A DNA stretch of 7,362 nucleotides from Desulfocapsaceae bacterium (GCA_029934775.1 JAOZLO010000138.1:1-7362), one strand, 5' to 3'. Shown: positions 1 through 6,757, counted from the stretch's first letter. Translations and numbers: made by a program. The notes: a model not told the origin generated them from the sequence alone.

Positions 1-164
1 TGCTTGAAGTAGTCAAAGCGACCTCTTATTTGCAAAGAATCGGTGAATATTTCAATTCGGAAGAAGAGTGTTTTATGGTAGCTCGATACATTTTTGTTTC
101 AAAACTGGCAACCCTTAGTTATGAATTTGAGAAGATGGATGATTGTTGGGTACTGTCATCATAA
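1..164 (+). CDS. Partial unrecognised protein, C-terminal end
   Basis: An open frame enters from the left edge (first full codon at 3) and ends at a TAA at 162-164, giving 53 visible residues. They are rich in charged and aromatic residues (for example YLQRIGEYF and LATLSYEFEKMDDCW), which looks like a soluble helical protein tail. I recognise no family. The frame could in principle be chance because it is short, but its composition is protein-like and the frame is open to the window edge. It converges on the permease gene, whose stop is at 283. The gap of about 118 bases between them is AT-rich and shows no convincing terminator. Confidence 0.4.
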   Translation, partial: LEVVKATSYLQRIGEYFNSEEECFMVARYIFVSKLATLSYEFEKMDDCWVLSS

Positions 165-282
165 AGTGATATTTTTTTAGAAGGAAATTTTATATACTAA
201 AATCATTACCCCATATTCTAGAGGGCTGTCCGAGAACCAAGACCTCAAAATATATCGCCGAGGACTTTTTTAAAACATCCCC

Positions 283-1080
283 TCACATACGCCATTTCAG
301 GAAATAGTTCTCCGCCTTGCCGATAAGCCAGGCCATGGTCAGTCCCATTAGAGAGAGAATTGACACGCCAGCTATCAGCTGATCCGTAGCCATCAAGCTT
401 CCGGCGAGTAAGATATAGGCTCCTATTCCAAACTCTGCTCCGATCATCTCCGCCGCCACCAGCAAAATGATGCCGATTGAAGCTGATATCCTGAAACCGG
501 AAAGAATCGCAGGTAGGGCACCCGGAATGATAATTTTTCGAACTATGGAGAGCCAGGAGAGGCCGAAGGACTGCCCCATACGGATCAGAGTACGATCAAC
601 ATTGTCAACTCCTCCATAAGTGGCAATTACAGTTGGGAAAAACGTGCCAAAGAGAATCGTTGCAACCTTTGAGCCTTCGCCAATACCAAACCAGATTATA
701 AAAAGTGGCAGCATGGCAATTTTGGGGATCGCAAAGATAGCCGAAACCAGAGGAGACAGCCCTGCCCTGACTATGCTGAAAAGACCGATCAACAAGCCAA
801 CACAGACACCGAAAAGCGTGCCGAATGTCCAGCCCAGTATCAGCCGTTGAAGGGATGCACTGAGATGTTTCCACAACATATCGGTCTCAATCAGCTGCAG
901 TAGAGCGGTAAATGCCTCGGATGGAGCCGGCAGCACCAGATTGCTGATGAAGCCGGTGCGTGACCCAACTTCCCAGAAAAGAATCAGCACCACAAATACC
1001 AACAATGAGACAGCAACCGCCGGTTTATGTTTAAAACCTCCTCCCCTGAAGGGGACGGGCCTGGCTCTGTCATTAACCAT
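283..1080 (-). CDS. ABC transporter permease, NitT/TauT (SsuC/TauC-like)
   Basis: Inner-membrane permease subunit of an importer for a small anion or organic solute, about 265 residues, the usual length of SsuC/TauC/NrtB-type proteins. The first membrane segment is about residues 21-36, followed by the LPAPSEA motif (50-56) typical of this family and several further hydrophobic helices. The cytoplasmic EAA-type coupling loop, where the ATPase docks, is about residues 166-190 (GQSFGLSW then IIIPGALP). The ATG at 1080 is chosen because GGGAG lies about 8 bases upstream and the start overlaps the ATPase stop by only 8 bases (ATGGTTAA), a usual sign of translational coupling. An in-frame ATG at 1104 would add 8 residues and lengthen the overlap to 32 bases. 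This is the last gene of the operon. The substrate cannot be read from the permease. Confidence 0.93.
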   Translation of the reverse strand: MVNDRARPVPFRGGGFKHKPAVAVSLLVFVVLILFWEVGSRTGFISNLVLPAPSEAFTALLQLIETDMLWKHLSASLQRLILGWTFGTLFGVCVGLLIGLFSIVRAGLSPLVSAIFAIPKIAMLPLFIIWFGIGEGSKVATILFGTFFPTVIATYGGVDNVDRTLIRMGQSFGLSWLSIVRKIIIPGALPAILSGFRISASIGIILLVAAEMIGAEFGIGAYILLAGSLMATDQLIAGVSILSLMGLTMAWLIGKAENYFLKWRM

Positions 1081-1840
1081 GAAGCAGCTCCCGGTCTGCA
1101 GCACGGGCCTCGTCTCGCATCAAGCTCCATAAGTGCTGTTGCACTTCCTCCAAATCTGCATTGGCATCACCACGATCCCCCAGAGGTCTATCAATCTTCA
1201 CTACCTCGCGCACCCTGCCCGGCCTGCGCGAAAGAACTACAATTCTGTGCCCGAAACGCACAGCCTCATGAAGGTTATGAGTGACATAGACAGCAGTGAA
1301 AGATTCACGCATCCAGAGATCTATCAGATCGTCCATCAGCAATTCACGGGTCTGACTGTCAAGCGCCGAAAGTGGTTCATCCATCAGCATCACCGCCGGC
1401 CTGACGGCAAGGGCACGAGCTATTGCTACCCTCTGTTTCATGCCTCCCGAGAGCTGACGGGGCAATGCCTTTCTAAAATCACTGAGATGAGTACGACTGA
1501 GTACATCATTGATTATCTCCCGTGATTCCAGCTTGCTGATGGAATGATCTTCCAGTGCCAGGCTGACATTACCTTCTACAGTTCGCCAGGGCAGTAAGGC
1601 AAAGTCCTGAAAAATGTAGGTCAACGGATTTAGTGACTCTTTCGGTGGTTCACCCAGCAGCAGTACCTCGCCGGAAACAGGTCGTTCCAACCCTCCTATC
1701 AGTCGCAACAGAGTTGATTTACCACAGCCTGACGGGCCGACAATACAGACAATCTCGCCTCCATTCACGGTCAGGTCGATATTACCCAGTACGTCAATTT
1801 CGCCATAGGAGTGTGTAATATTTTTGAGCTGCAGATCCAT
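1073..1840 (-). CDS. ABC transporter ATP-binding protein, NitT/TauT (SsuB/TauB-like)
   Basis: Cytoplasmic ATPase that powers the importer with the overlapping permease. Counting from the chosen start (255 residues), all catalytic motifs are intact: Walker A GPSGCGKST (35-43), Q-loop glutamine 78 in FQDFALLPW, signature LSGGMKQR (130-137), Walker B VMLMDEP (150-156), D-loop SALD (158-161) and switch histidine 188 in VTHNL. The FQD..LLPW sequence is characteristic of the SsuB/TauB/NrtD branch. The frame stays open to an ATG at 1873, but the extra 11 residues (hydrophobic, SIGIFYY) are not family-like and run into the arm of the palindromic element, so the ATG at 1840 is preferred. Neither start has a strong Shine-Dalgarno: only a GGA about 12 bases upstream of 1840. 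The element may have displaced the original leader (inference). Confidence 0.93.
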   Translation of the reverse strand: MDLQLKNITHSYGEIDVLGNIDLTVNGGEIVCIVGPSGCGKSTLLRLIGGLERPVSGEVLLLGEPPKESLNPLTYIFQDFALLPWRTVEGNVSLALEDHSISKLESREIINDVLSRTHLSDFRKALPRQLSGGMKQRVAIARALAVRPAVMLMDEPLSALDSQTRELLMDDLIDLWMRESFTAVYVTHNLHEAVRFGHRIVVLSRRPGRVREVVKIDRPLGDRGDANADLEEVQQHLWSLMRDEARAADRELLHG

Positions 1841-1862
1841 ATAATAAAAAATTCCAATAGAA

Positions 1863-2052
1863 AGGACAGCCATACAGTAGTGATGGCGTCGTAAAAATCC
1901 TTCATCTGCTTCGTTGCTGTAAATATTCCATCATTACGACGTACCCTAGTACGCCGAAATAATAGAATATTTACGCGCCTCGCATATGAAGTTTTTTACT
2001 TAGCCATTAAATATTTAAATTTTTACGAGTTTTTGTCAGTAGTAGCTGTCCT
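1863..2052. repeat. Palindromic MITE-like element, copy 1, inside the ABC operon
   Basis: A long imperfect palindrome centred at about 1946/1947. The central hairpin pairs about 1919-1944 with 1949-1974 around a CCTA loop (GTAC 1941-1944 with GTAC 1949-1952; TAAATATTC 1920-1928 with GAATATTTA 1965-1973). An outer arm pairs CTTCATCTGC (1900-1909) with GCATATGAAG (1982-1991), and near-terminal arms pair TCGTAAAAA (1889-1897) with TTTTTACGA (2020-2028). Outermost, AGGACAGC (1863-1870) matches GCTGTCCT (2045-2052) inverted. The core 1882-1995 is 102/114 identical to 3298-3411. It encodes no plausible protein. It fills most of the roughly 300-base gap between the binding-protein and ATPase genes. 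I infer a non-autonomous palindromic mobile or REP-like repeat. Exact ends and any target-site duplication are not certain. Confidence 0.8.
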
Positions 2053-2076
2053 GATAAAGCAAAAATCAGTCAGCAG

Positions 2077-2127
2077 TGCCCGCTTAGAAAAAGGGCATAA
2101 GTTACATTCCGGATAACCCTAACCGGA
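2077..2127 (-). promoter_or_regulatory. Two short hairpins after the binding-protein gene, possible attenuator
   Basis: Just past the binding-protein stop, in the minus-strand transcript, there are two small stem-loops: TCCGG/CCGGA (arms 2108-2112 and 2123-2127, 10-base loop) and TGCCC/GGGCA (arms 2077-2081 and 2093-2097, 11-base loop). A run of five T in the transcript (2061-2065) lies about 11 bases beyond the second stem, too far for a standard intrinsic terminator. In importer operons, hairpins after the binding-protein gene commonly stabilise its message or reduce read-through into the ATPase and permease genes. That role is inferred here, and five-base stems can occur by chance. Confidence 0.35.
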
Positions 2128-2139
2128 CACCGCCGTAAT

Positions 2140-3174
2140 TCAGTAGGTTTCGACAAAACCTGAATCAACTATGGTATCAATGGTGATGCTCTTTGATACC
2201 AGGTTTTCAGACTGAAACCAGGCCAGTTGGTCTTTGATATTTGTGAGGTTAAGTTTTGCATTTTTATTAATACGCATTGAACCATTGCGGATGGAGGGTG
2301 CAGCTTTCTCATAGGGCCGACTGACGTAAACATACTTGTGTATCAGCTTAACCATATCCTCAGCTGCAACTTCACCTGCTGTTTTATCCACCAGGGCTGC
2401 ATTAAAATCATCAGCACCTTTAGAAAATGCTTTAAGAAAACGTTTCACCATCTCTTTTTCCTGGGCGGCATTTTTAGCAGAGGTGAATACAGTAGTCACC
2501 TGGTAATCAGGAATATAATCGGATACTTTTCCGATCATTTCAACCGTAGGCCCTTTTGCCAGCCCTTTGGCAATATGTGGCACTATCGACCAGCTGTCTA
2601 TCTGACCTGATTTCAAAGCACCGATAATAACTCCAACTTTCTGCAGTGGTTTTAACTTAATATCGCTGCGTGCAAAGCCCTCTTTGTCTGCAATCTTATG
2701 TGCCACATAGTGAAAAGAAGAGCCTGCCTGGGTGATCCCGAAGCTCTTGCCTTTAAGTGCTGCCGGTGTGGTTAAGCCGGCATCATACGCCTTTTTAGAG
2801 GCCAGAATCATCTGACCGTCAATACCGGGCTCTTCATGCAGCACTCCACCAATGACTTTAATGGCACCCTTGTCGGCAAGATTAATCAGTCCACCGGATA
2901 CAGGCGCTATGCCAAAATCCACATCACCCGATGCAATAGCAACCGCTATAGGCTGTGCAGCCTGGAAAAATTTAATCTCCACCTCAAGCCCTTCATCCTT
3001 GAAATATCCACGCTCATAAGCCACAAAAGTTGCAGCATGTGATGTGAAACGCAGTGCGCCCACAGTAATTTTATCTACAGCTGCTGCTGTAGATATACTT
3101 CCTGCCCAGCAGATAGAAGCGATTATACCGGCAGCCAGAATTTTACCCGCTTTTTGTTTACTGATTGAAATCAT
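2140..3174 (-). CDS. ABC transporter periplasmic substrate-binding protein, NMT1/TauA-like
   Basis: Secreted solute receptor of the importer, 344 residues. Residues 1-32 form a signal peptide: basic start (SKQKAGK), hydrophobic core (ILAAGIIASI) and an A-A-A cleavage site at about 30-32. The cysteine at 22 is preceded by isoleucine and does not make a lipobox, so the protein is probably soluble and periplasmic. The mature part shows the NitT/TauT receptor pattern: ITVGALRF, then FVAYERGYFKDEGLEVEI, then ASGDVDFGIAP, a second-lobe LKGKSFGITQAGSSFHY, and ALKSGQIDSW. The start is firm: GGAGGAG (3178-3184) lies 3 bases before the ATG. It is the first gene of the operon, about 300 bases from the ATPase gene, with a palindromic repeat on each side. 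The family covers nitrate, sulfonate, taurine, bicarbonate, thiamine-precursor and aromatic substrates; I cannot choose among them. Confidence 0.93.
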   Translation of the reverse strand: MISISKQKAGKILAAGIIASICWAGSISTAAAVDKITVGALRFTSHAATFVAYERGYFKDEGLEVEIKFFQAAQPIAVAIASGDVDFGIAPVSGGLINLADKGAIKVIGGVLHEEPGIDGQMILASKKAYDAGLTTPAALKGKSFGITQAGSSFHYVAHKIADKEGFARSDIKLKPLQKVGVIIGALKSGQIDSWSIVPHIAKGLAKGPTVEMIGKVSDYIPDYQVTTVFTSAKNAAQEKEMVKRFLKAFSKGADDFNAALVDKTAGEVAAEDMVKLIHKYVYVSRPYEKAAPSIRNGSMRINKNAKLNLTNIKDQLAWFQSENLVSKSITIDTIVDSGFVETY

Positions 3175-3290
3175 TATCTCCTCCAGTGGTTTTCGTTTAT
3201 TTAACCATTTTTATAAGATTTGATGCTCACCAACCATACCTTATCTCATCCAATTACTCGAATAAATGTAGACACAAATAATGAAACGGT

Positions 3291-3478
3291 TAAGTTTGAT
3301 GGCATCGTAAAAACTCACCACCTGCTTCGTTGCTGCAAATATTCTATCATTACGACGCACCCCAGTACGCCGAAATAATAGAATATTTGCGCGCCTTGCA
3401 TATGAAGTTTTCTCGAAGTCTGCGCTTATCTGCTTAGCCATCGGGAATTTCAAGTTTTACGAAATTGTCAAGTTTACC
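3291..3478. repeat. Palindromic MITE-like element, copy 2, in the divergent intergenic region
   Basis: Second copy of the element seen at 1863-2052, in the same orientation. The core 3298-3411 matches 1882-1995 at 102 of 114 positions without gaps. The central hairpin pairs GCAAATATTC (3335-3344) with GAATATTTGC (3381-3390), and terminal arms pair TCGTAAAA (3305-3312) with TTTTACGA (3455-3462). This copy carries about 18 extra bases (about 3412-3432) between the core and the AGCCAT that both copies share. Its flanks also show a weak inverted match (AAGTTTGA at left, TCAAGTTT at right), but the sequence differs from the outer arm of copy 1. The open frame of about 70 codons crossing it on the minus strand is a by-product of the repeat. 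The 3' end lies about 16-30 bases before the methyltransferase start, so the element may supply or disrupt that gene's upstream region. Confidence 0.78.
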
Positions 3479-3493
3479 AGCAAAACTATTGCT

Positions 3494-4159
3494 ATGAAAG
3501 ATTTTATACCAGATACCCCATTTGACTGCAATGTATGCGGGGCTACAGAAACCCATCATTTTTTGTGCGTAGATGGGAAACATTACCGCCGCTGCAACCG
3601 TTGCATGGCAACTATACTGAATCCGGCTGAGTGGTTATCGCCAGAGTTGGAGTACGCACTGTATCTGAAACATGAAAACAGCCCTGCTGACAGTGGGTAT
3701 ATAAATTTCCTCTCCAGGCTCGCCGATCCCCTGCTTAAAAAATTGAACCCCAGTCGGACCGGCCTGGATTATGGCTGCGGACCGGCACCGGTACTCGCTC
3801 AATTACTCACTGAGGCTGGACATAACGTAAGTATCTTTGACCCATTCTTCTTCCCTGACCACAGCCTGCTTGATCAAAATTACGATTTTATTACCTGCAC
3901 TGAAACCATCGAGCATTTTCACCGGCCGGCCAGAGAATTTAAACGTCTAGAGCGGATGCTGCAACCGGGAGGATGGCTGGCGGTCATGACATGTTTTCAG
4001 ACAGACGACAGCCGGTTTTCATCCTGGCACTATCGTCGTGACCCCACTCATGTTGTCTTCTATCGCGAATATACCCTGCACCATATCGCCAGGAATTTCG
4101 GGTGGTCCTGTGAAGTCCCGATAAAAGACGTTGCCCTGATGCAGAAACCTCTGAAATGA
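3494..4159 (+). CDS. Class I SAM-dependent methyltransferase with N-terminal zinc ribbon
   Basis: Cytoplasmic methyltransferase of 221 residues. An N-terminal zinc-ribbon-like site has C12-x2-C15 and C34-x2-C37. A Rossmann-type methyltransferase domain follows: motif I GLDYGCGPAP (90-99) binds SAM, an acidic strand end occurs at SIFDPFF, and ITCTETIEHF and LQPGGWLAVMT match later motifs of the Methyltransf_23 type. The HYRRDPTHVVFY segment is strongly conserved-looking and probably belongs to the active site. The substrate is unknown; the zinc ribbon could hold a protein, nucleic acid or carrier substrate. The ATG at 3494 is the only sensible start ahead of the ribbon, but no clear Shine-Dalgarno precedes it, and the frame is open upstream into the palindromic element. 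It diverges from the importer operon and is separated by 133 bases from the downstream PLP gene. Confidence 0.85.
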   Translation: MKDFIPDTPFDCNVCGATETHHFLCVDGKHYRRCNRCMATILNPAEWLSPELEYALYLKHENSPADSGYINFLSRLADPLLKKLNPSRTGLDYGCGPAPVLAQLLTEAGHNVSIFDPFFFPDHSLLDQNYDFITCTETIEHFHRPAREFKRLERMLQPGGWLAVMTCFQTDDSRFSSWHYRRDPTHVVFYREYTLHHIARNFGWSCEVPIKDVALMQKPLK

Positions 4160-4189
4160 GTAATATTAAATAACGCATATATAAAGTTT

Positions 4190-4239
4190 TGTACGCTGTA
4201 CAGTTAATTGTTGACAGTAAGAAGAGGGTTGATTATTCC
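4190..4239 (+). promoter_or_regulatory. Candidate promoter with overlapping small palindromes
   Basis: Between the methyltransferase and PLP-enzyme genes lies an exact TTGACA (4211-4216), with a weak -10-like TATTCC 17 bases downstream (4234-4239). Immediately upstream are two overlapping dyads: TGTACGCTGTACA (4190-4202) and CTGTACAG (4196-4203). This places a possible operator just ahead of the -35 box. The spacing of CTGT and ACAG does not fit a LexA box. The -10 match is poor, so this is only a candidate; the good ribosome binding site downstream does support separate expression of the PLP gene. Confidence 0.35.
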
Positions 4240-4276
4240 TAACACCCCACCACAAAGAGTACAGAGAAAAAATAAA

Positions 4277-4282
4277 AAGGAG
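4277..4282 (+). promoter_or_regulatory. Ribosome binding site of the PLP-enzyme gene
   Basis: AAGGAG lies 10 bases before the ATG at 4293 and fixes that start. It is clearly stronger than the context of the methyltransferase start upstream. Confidence 0.8.
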
Positions 4283-4292
4283 TCTTAAACAA

Positions 4293-5465
4293 ATGAATTT
4301 AGACATCGACAAAATCAGAGCCCAGACACCTGGCATCAATCATTCAGTACATCTGCTCGCTGCAGGATCGGCCTTGATGCCGCGGCAGGTTGTTGATGCG
4401 GTTATCAGCTATACAACTCTGGAATCACATATAGGTGGATATGAGGCCCATGCTCAAGAAATTGACAAGCTGGATGCTGTGTATCAGCATGTGGCGGATC
4501 TGGTTGGAGCAAAGCGCCAGGAAATTGCTATTGTAGAAAACGCTACTGCTGCCTGGTGTCAGGCTTTCTATGCTTTGCCTCTTAAAGCAGGCGATCGCAT
4601 TCTCACCTGCGAAGCTGAATACGCTGCAAACTATGTTGCTTTCCTACAGCGAGAAAAACGTGATGGCATCGTTATTGATGTCATTCCGAGCGATAACATG
4701 GGGACACTCGACCTTGACGCCATGGAATCTATGATTGATGAACGGGTGGCTCTTATAGCGATCACCTGGATACCGACAAACGGCGGATTAGTCAATCCTG
4801 CTGCAGCTGTTGGAAAAATCGCCAAACAGCATGGCATTACCTACCTCCTGGACGCTTGCCAGGCTGCCGGACAAATGGCAGTAGACGTAAAAAAACTTGG
4901 CTGTGACTTCCTGTCAGCAACGGGTCGAAAGTTTCTTCGCGGCCCTCGTGGCACCGGATTCCTTTATGTTGCAGAACACTTAATCAAAAACCTTGAACCG
5001 ATTATAATCGATCATTTTGCAGCACCATGGGTATCTAAGAATCAATACCAGTTGCGAGATGATGCGCGGCGTTTTGAGAACTGGGAAAATTCCTATGCAC
5101 TGCGAGCGGGCCTTGGTGCCTCTGTGGAATATGCAATGGAAATTGGTCTTGATGCAATACAAGATCGTGTGAGGCAATTGGCCGATCACCTGCGCAACTC
5201 CTTGTCTGAAATCCCCGGCGCTACCATACATGATATAGGTTCTGAGCAATGTGCCATTGTCAGCTTCAGCATTGAGGGCATGGACCCCGCCAAAACAGTT
5301 GAACAGCTCCGTGCAATGAACATTATGATCGGCGCATCTACGCCGTCCAGTACTCTACTGGATGCAGAGAGAAGAAGCCTGCCGACAATGATGCGTGCTG
5401 CTCCCCACTACTACAACACGACTGAGGAAATCGAGAAGCTGATATCCTCGCTGAAAAAACTTTAA
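4293..5465 (+). CDS. Class V-fold PLP-dependent enzyme, probable lyase or epimerase-like, not a cysteine desulfurase
   Basis: Cytoplasmic PLP enzyme of 390 residues, normal for the class V aminotransferase fold. Visible cofactor residues are the phosphate-binding NATAAW (83-88), D187 and Q190 in LLDACQAAGQ, and the Schiff-base lysine K213 in ATGRKFLRGPRGTGFLYV. R368 in MRAAPHYYNT occupies the position of the substrate-carboxylate arginine of SufS. Two features argue against a sulfur-mobilising desulfurase: the SufS-type EHHAN is EYAAN here (109-113), and the C-terminal loop that carries the catalytic cysteine in SufS reads IGASTPSSTLLD, with no cysteine. The GRKFLRGPRG...PHYYNT pattern recalls isopenicillin-N-epimerase-like and EgtE-type C-S lyase members of the fold, but the reaction cannot be assigned. 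The start is set by AAGGAG 10 bases upstream. The gene converges on the MFS gene, 40 bases away. Confidence 0.9.
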   Translation: MNLDIDKIRAQTPGINHSVHLLAAGSALMPRQVVDAVISYTTLESHIGGYEAHAQEIDKLDAVYQHVADLVGAKRQEIAIVENATAAWCQAFYALPLKAGDRILTCEAEYAANYVAFLQREKRDGIVIDVIPSDNMGTLDLDAMESMIDERVALIAITWIPTNGGLVNPAAAVGKIAKQHGITYLLDACQAAGQMAVDVKKLGCDFLSATGRKFLRGPRGTGFLYVAEHLIKNLEPIIIDHFAAPWVSKNQYQLRDDARRFENWENSYALRAGLGASVEYAMEIGLDAIQDRVRQLADHLRNSLSEIPGATIHDIGSEQCAIVSFSIEGMDPAKTVEQLRAMNIMIGASTPSSTLLDAERRSLPTMMRAAPHYYNTTEEIEKLISSLKKL

Positions 5466-5505
5466 GGCACAGTACTCTCCTGTCAGGATTTTACAGCAAC
5501 ACCAT

Positions 5506-6744
5506 TTACCTGGCCTGCAGAACCTGCTTTGCTGAAAATGAAAACAGGGAGAGCACTATGGCAGCCAAAACGTAAAGAGCCAGCCATAAGAGAAGTGCCC
5601 GACCGGAGATACCTCCGTCAATTAGAACGCCAAACAGTATGGGGGACGCTGAAGTGCTGATCACAGCCAGAGATGTAATCAGAGCCCTTATTGCCCCCAG
5701 GTGTTTTGTGCCATAAACCTCCACCCAGAGGGCATTGATAATCGGACTACCGGAACCGATAGACGCACCAAGTAAAATCATGAGTGCATATGCAACCCAG
5801 TTACCCGGGGTTAAAGCTGGAATCAACACCCCCAGCAGCATTGGCAGGGGGTAAAATTTAAACAGTTGCACGCCACTGAAACGATCGACCAGTGCCCCTG
5901 TATACATGGAAGACAACCAGTGAGAAGCGCCATAAAAAACAAAACAATTTGCAAACAACAGGGGAGTCCATCCCATTTGCGGAAGAAAAAAACCCTGATG
6001 TATAAAAATTCCGGTAACAATAAATGGCGCCGCCAGAATTGCAGGTAATACCAGCCAAAACCTATAATCACCTAAAAGGGTCCTGCGTGAACCATGCTCC
6101 TTAACAGCCGAATGAGGTTTTTCAGAAAGCATGCTTCCATATTCTGCATATCCCTTCTGTCGACTTCTGGCAAGCAACCACTGGGCAACCGGCAAATAAA
6201 GCAGAGGGACTGACAGACCGATGAACAACCAGCTCTTCTGCCAGCCAAACGTTGCAATCAGGAATACCGCCAGAGATGGCAAAATGATTTCACCAGCAGG
6301 AACACCGCTGGTCGCAACACTCACAGCCTTTCCACGGTTAATTGAAAACTCCCTTGCCATGGTGGTTATGGCTGTGTGCGGCAATAATCCTTGCCCGAAA
6401 AACCTGAGCATAAATAAGCCGATGACCAGTCCAGCAAGACTGTCAACCTTCCACAGCATCAGGGTTGCTGCAAATAGCCCCAAACCACTGAAAGTAACAA
6501 ACCAGTGCAGTGATATTTTATCGATCGTGGCTCCGAACCACATAAGAAGAAGACCACTGGCTAAAGTTGCCATGGAATAGGCAGTACCATAGCTGGTAGC
6601 TGAAAGACCTAAAGAATCTTGAAAACTTGCTCCATACCAGCTCACAAAGAATGACTGACCGAAGTTTCCCCAGAAAACAGTAAGCATGCCGAATATCAGC
6701 AGCGGCCAGCAACGTTTAAAAAAAGATATGTAATCCTGAATCAT
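5506..6744 (-). CDS. MFS transporter, 12 membrane helices
   Basis: Inner-membrane secondary transporter of 412 residues, typical for the major facilitator superfamily. About twelve hydrophobic segments fall in two halves, separated by a polar central loop (about LLARSRQKGYAEYGSM to KEHGSRRTLLGDYR). After helix 2, GATIDKIS corresponds to the loop 2-3 motif in degenerate form. The helix 4-5 region RFFGQGLLPHTAITTMAREF, then NRGKAVS and GVPAGEIILP, resembles monocarboxylate or oxalate/formate-type porters, which suggests a small organic acid or related metabolite, but the substrate is unknown. The ATG at 6744 is preceded by GGGG about 8 bases upstream, a weak ribosome site, and by a 14-base-arm hairpin at 6758-6800. 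The gene lies downstream of the hydrolase gene on the same strand (gap 164 bases) and converges on the PLP gene. Confidence 0.9.
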   Translation of the reverse strand: MIQDYISFFKRCWPLLIFGMLTVFWGNFGQSFFVSWYGASFQDSLGLSATSYGTAYSMATLASGLLLMWFGATIDKISLHWFVTFSGLGLFAATLMLWKVDSLAGLVIGLFMLRFFGQGLLPHTAITTMAREFSINRGKAVSVATSGVPAGEIILPSLAVFLIATFGWQKSWLFIGLSVPLLYLPVAQWLLARSRQKGYAEYGSMLSEKPHSAVKEHGSRRTLLGDYRFWLVLPAILAAPFIVTGIFIHQGFFLPQMGWTPLLFANCFVFYGASHWLSSMYTGALVDRFSGVQLFKFYPLPMLLGVLIPALTPGNWVAYALMILLGASIGSGSPIINALWVEVYGTKHLGAIRALITSLAVISTSASPILFGVLIDGGISGRALLLWLALYVLAAIVLSLFSFSAKQVLQAR

Positions 6745-6757
6745 CTATTAACCCCGA

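Noticed and set aside
241..271. Possible terminator: CCTC...GAGG stem followed by six T on the + strand
   Set aside because: The stem is only four pairs with a 13-base loop, too weak to call, although it sits between convergent genes.
1133..1525. Plus-strand open frame of 130 codons
   Set aside because: It lies wholly antisense to the ATPase gene, whose Walker and signature motifs are intact on the other strand.
3241..3453. Minus-strand open frame of 70 codons between the binding-protein and methyltransferase genes
   Set aside because: It runs mostly through palindromic repeat copy 2 and has no ribosome site. Its reading frame is explained by the repeat sequence.
1863..3478. CRISPR array or complete insertion sequence
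   Set aside because: There are only two repeats, about 1.4 kb apart, with a conserved importer gene between them. No spacers, cas gene or transposase is seen.
3465..3492. TTGTCA and TATTGC as a promoter for the methyltransferase
   Set aside because: The -10 box would end one base before the ATG, putting the transcript start inside the gene.
4196..4219. CTGT...ACAG resembling a LexA box
   Set aside because: The half-sites are 14 bases apart, not the eight expected for the gammaproteobacterial SOS box.
5478..5493. TCCTGTCAGGA followed by TTTTA between the convergent PLP and MFS genes
   Set aside because: The dyad has a one-base centre, so a real hairpin would keep only about three or four pairs. 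Not a credible terminator.
6221..6580. Plus-strand open frame of 119 codons
   Set aside because: It is antisense to the MFS gene and lacks a ribosome site or family-like sequence.
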